Below are positions 21,140 to 32,555 of a stretch of 42,500 nucleotides of DNA, one piece after another; the stretch's first letter is position 1; every line of letters starts with the position of its first letter. Under the pieces are notes generated by a model. That model was given only the letters and a program-made list of their open reading frames with translations. It was not told where the DNA came from and searched no databases. This stretch comes from Anaeromyces robustus (taxonomy: Eukaryota > Neocallimastigomycota > Neocallimastigomycetes > Neocallimastigales > Neocallimastigaceae). The DNA is taken from NCBI GenBank assembly GCA_002104895.1, contig MCFG01000039.1, positions 187,501 to 230,000 on the forward strand, written 5' to 3'. A program made the translations under genes and the position numbers.

Positions 21140-23925
21140 TTACTCAGTTGGAACTAAATTAGGTTTTCTTGCTAAACAGACAATAGGAAAGACTCCCTTT
21201 TCATTTGTTGTATTATTAATACCAAATCCCCAGCCATCACTATATACTGCTTTAACCTATATAATAAAATTAATTAACAAAGTAAAGCAAAAATACGCAA
21301 AATAAAATTATATTTAGTAAATTATTTTCATTATTTTTAATTATTTTTATTATATTAATTATTATATTATTAATTTTACTATTATTTATTATTATTATTA
21401 TTATTATTTTTAAATTTCAAAGCACTTACTGTAATTTTATCACCACGTTGTAAAGTTAATTCATCTAATTCACGAGCATCATATCCAGCAGCAACTGGAA
21501 TATCTGGATCAGATTCATCAAAAGTAGTATTATTTAAATCAATTTGACTTGAAACATTAAGAGTAGATATACGTTTTGAAAGACGTTTAGGATCAATATT
21601 GTTATTTTCATCCATTAAATTCTTCATAAAGGTTCCATCAGGTATGGAAGAAAATGTATTAAAATCTATACTTGTAAGATTTAATGAAATATCGATATTA
21701 TCTATTTGAAGATTACTAGGGAGGTTTAATGAATTATCATTTATTAATAATGGATTAGTTTTTATTTCTATTTCTTCTTCTGCTTCCGGTTCATTTTCTG
21801 CATCGGCCAACTTTGTAGATCCTAATAACTCTTGACTGTCATCTTCAATAATTTTAGGATGATCATCATCTTCATCACTTGAACTATCAATATCATTTTC
21901 ATCATTATTCATTACATAAAGCTTCTTTTTAACATTATTTGGTTGTTTATGACTATGAACCGTTGTTGATATTCTACTATGATTTAATGAATCAGAGCTG
22001 GTATCAGTATTATTATCATTATTAGTATTATTATCACTATTATTATTAAGGTTATTTTCATTTTCATTTGTTTGATTAGGTTGTAATGTATTTGTGGGTT
22101 GATTATTTAAAGTTTCACTACTATTCATAGTACCATAAGTTTGTTGTGGTTGATTTTGTTGTTGTAGTTGAGTTTGGGATTGATTATTATAAACTATATT
22201 ATTTATTCTTTGATTAGTTCCTTGATTAAATGTTACAGAAGGTTGATAATTTGGGTTATAATTTGATGAGGTAAAAGTATTAGATGCTGAATTTATAGTA
22301 TTTGTATTTTGATATCCACCACTTACATTACTTAAAGGTGAAGTACTTAATGTGAAATTAAATCCAGCATTCATATTAGGAGCAGATGTCATAGGTGGTT
22401 GATTCATATAATTCATACCTGTGCCATTGTTTGGAGGAGGATAATTTTGATTTTGCATTCCTGGATTCATATTCATATTCATATTCATATTCATTTGACC
22501 TGGTTGACCCATATCTGGTCCTACACTTCTCATAGATGCCAATGTTCCATTATTACCTCTACTGGCATTTGAATTTACTGAATGCATTGTGCTATATCCA
22601 CCGTTTGAATTCATTGTATTATATCCACCATTTGAATTCATTGTATTATATCCACCATTTGAATTCATTGTATTATATCCACCATTTGAATTCATTGTAT
22701 TATATCCATTTGAATTCATTGTATTATATCCACCATTTGAATTCATTGTATTAAAAGCTGCATTATTTCTATTGAATGTATTTTGTTGTTGTTGATTGTT
22801 ATTTCTATTTAAAGCAGTCTCTGGATAACCATTTTTAGAATTATTTAGGGCATTTTCCATTTGTGGAAGAGAAGGTCCATAAATTTGATCTACAAAACCA
22901 TTATTATTGTTATTTGTTTTCCAAGGTAAATTAGCAAATAACTGTTCTTTTTCTTTTTCTACATTATAATGACGACGACGATTGACAACTATAAATATCA
23001 CTAGAGATATAGCTGATGCTACTGCTACTACTGACACGACAGCTAAAGTTTTAGTTAATCCATTTAAATTATTTTCTTTTTTATTTTCTTTGTTTTCTTC
23101 GGTTTTAGTAGTTTGTGTAGGTTGAGCTTCAGTTGTTTTAGAAGGTTCAGCCGATGTCGTTGTAGATACTATAACATTATCCGGTTTACCTAACTTAAAT
23201 ATTACATGTATTGTATTATCTAATTCACGTTTTTTCAAACCAAGAGGATTGTTATTATTATTATTATTATCTGGTGAAGTCGGGAAAGCACCTCCAGTAT
23301 TTCCTCCAATGTTTCCTCCAGTATTTCCTCCAGTATTTATTCCAGTATTTCCTCCAGTATTTCCTCCAGGAAATCCGGGAGTTTGTTCTATATTACCATT
23401 TTGTAAATTAGCATTATTTATATTTGGTTGAATTTGGATGAAACTATTATCTGTTGTATCACCATTAATAACATCTATTTCTAATATTACATCAGTATCT
23501 GCTTTTGGGGTATCATTTATATCTTTTTTTACATAAAGATAATACTCTGGTATAGTTTCGTCATTAAGACTGGTTTGAGGACGAGGTTTTAGAGGTTCTT
23601 GTAATTTTGTATAATCACTTTCAGTGGATACTTCTTTTTTTTCAAGAATTTTCAAATACGTACATGCTTTTTTACCATTCTCTTTTTTATAAGCTATATA
23701 TCTAGCTTTAGTATATGTGCTATCATATTGATTTAAATTAAAAAGTATAATTTGCCAATTCTTTTCAGGAACAGAATTGTTATTTATTACATCAAAACAT
23801 AAACCTTTGGTTATATCTGATGTTGTCAAAGGCTCTTGACATTCAACAATTGTAACATCCGTTACGTATGATTTTACACTAAATATAAATAATAATAGAC
23901 TGATAATTATATTATATACTTTCAT
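21140..23925 (-). CDS. single-pass membrane protein with cytoplasmic SH3 domain (2 exons, 870 aa)
   Basis: Type I membrane protein, probably a cell-surface or polarity adaptor; function inferred from layout only. Exons: 23925-21430 and 21256-21140, both in phase 0. Residues 1-19 form a signal peptide (MKVYNIIISLLLFIFSVKSY). Residues 20-290 are the outer part, with Gly-Gly-Asn-Thr repeats near 178-218 and a Thr-rich, probably O-glycosylated stalk (VSTTTSAEPSKTTEAQPTQT). A membrane helix (TLAVVSVVAVASAISLVIFI) lies near 292-314, followed by a basic stop RRRHY. The long Asn/Gln-rich tail carries about seven GYNTMNSNG-type repeats at 390-444 and a Met-Asn run. The C-terminal SH3 domain (about 810-865) reads AGYDARELDELTLQRGDKIT, then across the intron VKAVYSDGWGFGINNTTNEK and GVFPIVCL: the ALYDY-like, acidic RT-loop, Trp and FP motifs are all present. 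The order signal-stalk-helix-SH3 is that of yeast Fus1, but the sequence gives no proof of orthology. Confidence 0.88.
22592..22754 (-). repeat. in-frame 27/24-bp coding minisatellite (GYNTMNSNG repeats)
   Basis: Six to seven tandem copies of a 27-bp unit, one of them shortened to 24 bp, lie in the cytoplasmic tail of the SH3 protein and keep the frame. Copies are almost identical at DNA level, which points to recent expansion or homogenisation. Confidence 0.9.
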
Positions 23926-25664
23926 ATTCGTTATATTTATTATTATTTGCTTTTATTGCTATAAATTATGAATTAATTTAATTAAATTAATAAATTACAA
24001 CTACAAAATTTTGATATATTTTTGAATTTATAAATTTATATTAATTTCTTTCATTTATAATAAAAAAACATTTTAAAATATTTTTTTTCTTAATTTTAAG
24101 TAATATTATAATATTATTGTTTTTCTTGATATATATTTATTATTTTATTATTTTATTCTTTTTATTAATAATATTTTTTTTTTGAATTTTTATTTTATTA
24201 TTATACTTTTCTGATTTTAGATTATACTTAAATTGTTGTATTTATTATTAAATATTAAATATTATTATTATTATTATTTTTTTTTTTGAATACTTTAAGT
24301 TTTATTTTACAAACATTAAATTTGAAAATACTTTTCTTATTTTTTTATTGTTTTAAAAAATATATATTGAAAAAATTTAATTCTTATTATTTTTTTATAT
24401 ATTAATTATTTACAAAGTTAAAAATATTTTTAATTTGATGTTATTATTTAATTAAATAATTTAAAATTGATATATATTATATACAAGTTTTGTTGTAAAA
24501 TGAAATTCTATAATTGAGTATATTATTTATTAAGAATATAAAAATAATTATATAAAAAAATATAAAATTCTATTAGTACTATTAGAGAAATTTTATATTA
24601 ATTTTTTTTCTTTATTTTGTTATTAATATAATGTTATTAATGATGTTTAAATTACCACTTTTAAAATCTACTGATTTATACTCAAAATATTTAATTTCAA
24701 TCCCAAAACTTTTTATTTTTATATATTTTTTTTTATTGCTTTAATCAATATTTTATTTTATATATATATTATTATGGTACAATATTTTAATTTTAAAATT
24801 TAATATTATTGAGATGGACAATCTTAAAATAAATAAAAAAGATTAAGCTAAAAATGAAATTGTTTTATTTTTTGTATTTATAATAAAAGAAAAGGAAATT
24901 GTTATGAAACAAAAAAGGTCTATATAAATAAATTGTTATATTAATTATTATATTTTAATATTATATAACTATATAATATTTATTGAAGAAAAATTTTTAT
25001 AAATAATAAGATTTTTTTTTTTTTTTTTTTTGATTTTGTATGTATTTAAATATATATATCAAAAAATATATTATTATTATTTATATATTATATGCATATA
25101 TATAAAAATATATTTATATTAAACATATAATATAAATAATATATATAATATATTTATTCAATATATTTTATGTAAATATTAATAATTAAATAATAAAATA
25201 TTAATAAATAAAATAATTAATAATATATAAAAAATATATAATTAATATAAAATAAGAAGTTTTTTTTTTTTTTTTTATTTTTGAATTCTAATTAATAATA
25301 AATAATATGAATTGATATTAAAATAATATAAAACTTGATATAATTAGGTGAGGAAAAATAAAAAATTTATTTTACTTTTTTTATTATTTTATTAAATAGT
25401 TTTTTTTTGTTTGATTTTAAAATAGAAAATAATAAAATAAAAAAAAAGAAAAAGGTAATATATAATACAATACAATATATTATGCTACAAATATAAAATA
25501 ATATATTAATAAATATATTGATAAATATATTATATTATATTATTTATATTTTGTGTAATTATACAATAAATAATATTCAATTAAAATAGTAAATTATAAA
25601 TTATATTATAATAATAATATAATATATTATTTTTTTATTTTAAAAATAATTAATTTTAGTCAAT

Positions 25665-25668
25665 AAAA

Positions 25669-25723
<55 letters not shown>

Positions 25724-25746
25724 CTAAATAAATAACTAAATAAATA
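25665..25746. repeat. (AAAT)n microsatellite with AACT variants
   Basis: About 20 AAAT units on the plus strand, the last ones with AACT interruptions like those at the right end of the 20278-20609 array. Confidence 0.9.
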
Positions 25747-27036
25747 TTAATACTATTATATTTTAACGATTATAGTGTTATCTCCTTATATATTAAAATC
25801 AGAAAAAGAAAAAATCAGTTCTTATGACCATAAGTTGCCATCTTATTTTGTTGTTATTGGTATTTAATTATTAATTATTAATTTTTTATTATGTAAATGA
25901 TATATTTACTATTATTAATTAAATAGTTTATTATTATTATTACTATTAATTGTTATTGTCAGTTTTTTTTATTGCTACCTACTTTTTTTTTTATTATTTG
26001 AATAGATCACCATATTTTTTATGTTTTAAAATGTGTATAAACTTAATTTTATATTTTTTAATTTATTTATTATAAATATTATTAAATTTTTTAATTATAA
26101 TAATTAATTAAACTTATTGTTTTAATTCAATCTATTTATAAAATTAATTAATTTAAATCCCTATAGGTTCTTCTATTTATGTAACATTTTTGTGTAATAT
26201 AATAGTTTACAAATTTTTAAAATAAAGATTTTAATTAAAATTGCGGTTTGTAATAAATTATATACTATTATGGTAAATCAAAAATATATAAAATAAAGTT
26301 ATAATAATCCAAGGAGAAAAATGAAAGATATATTATTTCATATATAAATCAAATTTAATGCATGGCATTAATTATTGTAATATATTATTTAAAAAAATTT
26401 TACACATATATATCTTAAAAATTTTTTTGAAAAACATTTATTACATGAAACAATTTATTATATTAAATTTTTAAAAAACTCTTAAAATTGTTACAATTAC
26501 CAAATTTATATAAAGATCACCAAAATTAAAAACCAAACCATAATATAAAACACCATAAAAAATATATATAATAATATATACAATAATATATGACAATATA
26601 TATTATATGGTATAAGATTATTATATTAATTAATAATTAATAATTAATAATATTATTAATAAATTAAAGTTTAAATGCTTTATGTATAAATTAATTGATT
26701 TATAGATAATAGATAATGCGGTAGGTTTGGTCTTTTCTTTTTTAAAAATTTATATTTATAATAATAAATATTAATATAATATGAAAAAATTTATGTTTTC
26801 AGAAACAAAAAAAAAAAAAAAAACTACATTTTACAACATATTTTATTATTTTATTATGTACATTTTTTAATGAATTTTCGTTAGAAATATGTACAAAGAG
26901 AATACGCTTTGTGTATATTTTTGTTCAATTAAAGAAAATATTAATATGAAAATATTTTTTATTTTTTTATATTTTATATATAGTAATTATTATTATAAAG
27001 GTTTTCTTATATAAATAAATCTAAATCAAATCAATT

Positions 27037-27230
<194 letters not shown>

Positions 27231-27795
27231 AAATTTTAAAAATCATAAAATAAAGAAATTCTTTTTTTTTTTTTTTTTTTTAAAAAAAAACTGTTTTGTT
27301 ATAATTTTTTACTTTTTTATGTAGATAATTTATATATTTTTTATGTAATTAATTAATACATTATATAATTACTATTATAATATTAGATTAATAACCATGA
27401 TTATTATAAATACTCAATCAATTTATATGACTTTTTTTCATTTACATTAAATATTGTATGAAAAAACAAAAAAAAAAAAAAAAAGAATACGTATATCTTT
27501 TCTTAGTTTTATTAATATAATACATTCTTATTTTAAATAGAATATAAAAATACAAAATTATTTTGTTATTATTTTTTTTTCATATTTTTTCCAAAAAAAA
27601 AAAAAAATAGAAATATTAATATTATTAATATTCTAATTATACATAATATTATAATATATTATATTATGTGTCATAATATTATTTTTAAAACATATTCTTA
27701 TCATTATTATTAAATCATATAATTCAAGAATTTATCATTTATTACATAATATGTAGTTCTTTTAAAGTTATATATATTATTTTATTTATATATAT

Positions 27796-27945
27796 AATAA
27801 CCAAATTATTTGGTATATTTAAGATAATAACCATATTATTAAGTATATTTAAGATAATAACCATATTATTAGGTATATTTAAGATAATAACCAAATTATT
27901 AGGTATATTTAAGATAATAACCAAATTATTAGGTATATTTAAGAT
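27796..27945. repeat. 30-bp tandem repeat, five copies
   Basis: Five consecutive units of exactly 30 bp start at 27796, 27826, 27856, 27886 and 27916, differing at one to three positions. Each unit contains ACCAAATTATTAGGT or a variant; in the first copy this is a perfect palindrome, ACCAAATTATTTGGT. Since 30 is a multiple of three, a minus-strand frame (27742-27963) stays open with the ten-residue repeat ILNIPNNLVI, but nothing else suggests that it is expressed. Confidence 0.92.
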
Positions 27946-28068
27946 TATAATAGAATTTATCAATTTATTCTTTCATAAAATAAAAATAATGATTATTTTT
28001 ATTATAATTATTTAAAATTATCATAATTATATTATTATATATTTATATTAATAATAAAATAAGCATTC

Positions 28069-28177
28069 TTTTTATTCTATATAATCATGATAATTTTAAA
28101 TATTTTATATATTTCCAAATATTTTTATTCTATATAATCATGATAATTTTAAATATTTTATATATTTCCAAATATTT
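28069..28177. repeat. 53-bp perfect tandem duplication
   Basis: Positions 28069-28121 and 28122-28174 are identical over 53 bp, with a few more matching bases at the right edge. The unit includes ATAATCATGATAATTT, a near-palindrome. It is too perfect to be old. Confidence 0.9.
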
Positions 28178-29024
28178 AAAATATAAATCCCAATAATATT
28201 TAAATTTTTAATATATATGAATAGATATTAATTATAATTATATAATTAGTTTTTTTATTTTTATTTTTTTTTTATAATTATTTATTATATTTTTTATTAT
28301 TTAGTATTATTTACAATTATAATTAAATAAATAATTTAAATTTAATTAATATTAACTTTTTTTTTTTTATTTATTATTTTTGATTGCTATTAATTCATAT
28401 TAATACTTATTTTATTATTTTTTTTTATTTTATTTATTATTTTTAATTGCAATCTTTTCCCTTTATTTCCTGAGGATAATAAAAAAACATAATTAATTTT
28501 TAAAACTATATTATTATGATGTTTTATTAATTTAAATATTATTATATTCTCTAAGTAAGAGAAAAAGAATAGTATAAACATAATTTTAATTATATTTTAT
28601 TATTTTTATTATTATTTTCATTTTTTCATTTTTTTTTTCATCTTTTTTTTTTTTTCACTTTTTTTTTTTGAACAATTTAATATTGATGCTTAATTAATTA
28701 ATTAATTAATTTATTATTATTTACTATTTTATTATAGTGTTGCAAAATTTTATGAAAAGATAATGAAATGATAATATGTATAAATATTAAATTTTAATCA
28801 TTATTATTAAACATTTCTTATTATTATTATTAATTAATGCCATGACCTTTTTTTTTTTTTTTTTTTAATCTTGACTTTAATTTATTGATTCTTATTATTT
28901 TTTATTTTTGGTTTATAATGATTATATATTAGTTATCTTGATTTTGATTTTATTTTTTTATTATTTTTATTTTTATTTTCTTTATTTTTTGTTTTTTATT
29001 TTTTTATTTTGGGATAATTTTCAT

Positions 29025-30419
29025 TTAATAGTCATCATCACTATCATAATCACTTTCACTTTCACTGTCTTTTTTATCGAAAACTTCATCTTTTTCAATC
29101 TTGATAACATCTAAAGAATGTAAATATAAAGCAATAGTTTTAAAATCAGTTCCTTTAAAAGCAACTAATTGATCCTTTAATTGTCCATCTTGATAAATTA
29201 AAAGTGTTGGGAAATTACGATCTGGATAAGCTTTCATATCATATTTAACAAATTTTGTAGCTTTAAATCTTTCAGCTAATTTTTTCATATGTTCAGTAAC
29301 AATACGACATTGTGGTACAGAGTCACGACACATATAAACAACAACAGCACATTCTTTACTAGCTTCAGTAACTTCTTCAACAAAATTTGTTTCATCAATA
29401 GTAATTAAACTACCATATTTTTCTTTACGAGCTAAAGCTTGCATTTCAGCAATACGTTTTTGACGATATTTTTCAAGAACTCTTCTATCATCATCTTCTA
29501 ATAATTCATCTAATTCATCAAGTGTACTTTGTTCAAGAATTTCTTCTCTTGTTGGTAATAAGTCATTTGGATCAATTTCTTCTGGCTCTGGTTCTTTTGG
29601 TGGAAGAACTCCCTAAATTATTATTTAAATCAAAAGATAAAAATAATATATTTAATAACTTTAATTAACAAATGCCTAACAATTATTATATTTTAATTTT
29701 GAATTATCATTCTTTTTTTTTTTTATATTGAAATTAAAAAATATATATTTTAAAATATAATATAAAATTTATAATTTTTAAAATGAAATTATAGTTTTAT
29801 TTATTTATTATTTTTCTTTTTCATTTAAATTGAGGATGTTATTAAAAGATTAAGAAAAATTTGAATTTCCAATTTTATTATAATTTATCATTCTATAACA
29901 ATTAATAAAAAAAATATGATTTTCTTTTTAATTCTTTAATATTAATACTTTTTTTTTATTCTCATTTTCATTTTTTATTTTTATATTTAATTCATTTTTA
30001 TTTATTTTTTTTATTAAAGTAAATAAGTAAATATTTATTCAATGTTTCAATCATCTTTAATATAAATTGCTTAATTAATTATTAACAATAAATTATTATA
30101 TAATTTTTTAGAAATTATATATCGTATCTTAATTTAATAAAATAAAAATGATAAAGAAAGATGTATACTATCTTTTCATTAAAAGAATAAAAATTAAATT
30201 ATTGAATATTATTTATATATTGAAATAATTCTTTTTATAATTATTAATAATAGTATTTTATTTTATTTTATTTTTTTTTATAATAATTAAACTTAGAAAA
30301 TGGGTATTTTTTATTAAATATTTTTAAAAATTATTAAATATATAAAATATTATATTATTAATTATTACATGAGCTCTAAGAATATCATTCCATTCAGTAT
30401 CTTCGTTTGGATTTATCAT
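29025..30419 (-). CDS. PLP2: phosducin-like protein 3 / Plp2 (2 exons, 212 aa)
   Basis: Thioredoxin-fold cochaperone that binds the CCT/TRiC chaperonin and promotes folding of actin, tubulin and other substrates; essential in yeast (family knowledge for PDCL3/Plp2). Exons: 30419-30369 and 29612-29025, joined in phase 0 across a 756-bp intron. The N-terminus MINPNEDTEWNDILRAH, then GVLPPKE, is almost the same as in human PDCL3 (DPNADTEWNDIL..GILPPKE), which fixes start and splice. A charged helical N-terminal segment runs to about residue 75 and includes LDELDELLEDDDRRVLEKY and YRQKRIAEMQALARK. The thioredoxin-like domain covers about 85-185, with VVYMCRDSVPQCRIVTEH and YPDRNFPTLLIYQDGQL. The usual CxxC active site is absent, as expected for this family. 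The acidic tail SESESDYDSDDDY matches the Ser/Asp-rich tail of relatives and may be a CK2 target. Length is slightly below the human 239 aa. Confidence 0.95.
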
Positions 30420-30739
30420 TTTTATTATCAATTAATTTATTAATTAATTTTAAAATACTATTAAATTAAATATATCTTTATAGAAAATAATAGAAAAATT
30501 AAAAATCATAAATCTTTATAAATATATTTAAAATTTAAAATTTTCTAAATGGAAATTCTTATAAATTCTATTATGAAAAATTTTTACATTTTATATAATA
30601 ATAATTAAATTTATTATTAATGATAAATTAATAATAAAATTAATTTAATATTAGAAATAATTAATATATATAAAAATTTTTATAACTATATTATTATTAT
30701 TTATTTTTTAAAGATTTTACTACTTTCATTTTTATTTAT

Positions 30740-30797
<58 letters not shown>

Positions 30798-31649
30798 AGT
30801 TATACAATTAATAGTTTAATTCTTAGTAGAAGGAAAATAATTATAAAAAAACTTTTCAAAAACTAAAAATTTTATTATATAATATTAATAATTATAAAAA
30901 GATTAATATTTTTTTTGTTAATATTTTTAATAATAATTATTAAAATAAAAAAGGTATATATTTAAGATTAAAAGAAATTTTTAATAATAATCAAGTAATA
31001 TATATATTTAAAAGATATATATATATATATTCAAATTATAATTTGATTTTAAAAATGAATATAAAGAAAATAAATTATTTTAGTATGGGTTTTTTTATAC
31101 GATTATAAATTATAATAAAAAAAATTCTCTTTTTTTTTTTTTTTTTATTAATATATAAAAATAAAATTTTTTAATGTGGTATTATATCCATTTTAATATA
31201 TGAATATTTGCTATTTATTTTTATATATAATTTATAAAAGTTAATTTTTTAGTAAAGTTAATATTATTTATTATTAATAATAAAAAATCCAAATTAAATA
31301 GTGTTTGTTATAATTAGTATATTTATATAATTAATTGTAATATATTGTTATAAAAATGTTGTTATAATATATTAAATGATTTATTTATTTATTCAACTAT
31401 ATTTAAAATAAAAAAAAGAGAGAAATAAGATAGGATTTTAATTTATTATTTTTTTATATGTGGTGATAAGTGATTATTATTATCATTAAATATGTTTTAA
31501 ATTATTATAAAAAAGATTATTTATTTTATCAATTTTTTATCTGTTTCTATTGTTATTGTTAGTTTTTCCAATAAGAATAGTCTAAAATAAAAAAAAAAAG
31601 AGAATAAAATAAATAACTTTTTTTTTTTTTTTTTCTTGTTCATTTCATT
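30420..31649. other. intergenic region with 53-base T tract
   Basis: This lies between the start of the phosducin-like gene and the end of the kinase gene, both on the minus strand. It should contain the phosducin-like promoter near its left edge. A 53-base run of T is present; no gene is seen. Confidence 0.6.
30741..30793. repeat. poly-T tract, 53 bases
   Basis: The longest homopolymer in the window, uninterrupted. On the minus strand it is a poly-A tract about 320 bp upstream of the phosducin-like start codon, so it may act as a nucleosome-free promoter element; that is inference. Its exact length may be an assembly estimate. Confidence 0.9.
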
Positions 31650-32513
31650 TTATTCATTTAATTTTTCAATTATTTTCTTTTTTGATAATGAAAAACTTTT
31701 ATATTCAATAGATTGTGAAGATTGATGATTTGGTGATTTTCTATCATTATTTGTATTTGATTTTCTTCTTCCATTAAAATTTGTAGGATTATCAAATTCT
31801 GAATTTTCATCATTCATATAAGCCATAGCAGATAATTTTTCTTTTAAAGTAGGATTATTTCCTGAAGGGGTAACAATTGAATTAGAATAAGCAGAATTAA
31901 TAACATAAGCTTTAATTTTTGAGTTATTATTATTAACTAAACGATTTTCATTTAATTTTTTATCAAGAGAAGACATAGCTCCAGAATGTCGTTGTTGACC
32001 TAAAGGTGAATTTAATGAGGATACTGGTGGATTATTTAAAGGCGGTATATAATTATAATTAGTACGATGAGATGCTGATGAAGAGGGAGATTGATATTTA
32101 TCTATATTAGAAGAATTACTAGATTGATGAAGATTTTCTGATATACTACCACCCCATCGTTTACTACCAGGTGTTTTTTGTATTTTTGTTTGTTTATTAG
32201 ATGAAACTACAGAAACATTATTTGATATTGGTATAAGAGGAATTGATGTACTTGCTGTATTTCCAACATATTGTGAAGAATCATTAAGATTCATTCTATT
32301 AGAATAAACTTCTTCTTTTGAAATGGTATTTTTATTTTCATTTTTATGATAATTAGGAGTTTGTGATTTATTAGTTGGATAGGTTGGTTTTTCATAAGAG
32401 GAAACTTTACCTTTACTTGATGGTTTATTTTGCTTAATATTTTGTTGTTGAGATATGGATAACCTTCTTGGCTTATCTGGTGTTTTCACTAAAAATATAT
32501 ATATATATATTAA

Positions 32514-32555
<42 letters not shown>

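Noticed and set aside
20997-21305. 102-codon plus-strand frame with a hydrophobic start
   Set aside because: It covers the last exon of the SH3 protein on the other strand, and its upstream part is T-rich spacer.
22536-22795. Plus-strand frames with repeated IVLYPPFEF or HHLNSLYY
   Set aside because: Antisense shadows of the 27-bp coding repeat in the SH3 protein.
24641-24760. Small plus-strand open frame starting MMFKLPLLKSTDLYSK
   Set aside because: Fewer than 45 codons, in AT-rich DNA, without coding composition, and running into Phe/Ile/Leu strings.
25815-25868. Plus-strand frame reading ISSYDHKLPSYFVVIGI, reminiscent of the LPSYFV block near the end of NRPS adenylation domains
   Set aside because: Only 17 codons match loosely, with no neighbouring domain on either side. 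Too short to separate from chance.
27742-27963. 73-codon minus-strand frame with ten-residue repeats
   Set aside because: The 30-bp repeat keeps any stop-free frame open automatically; flanks show no coding signal.
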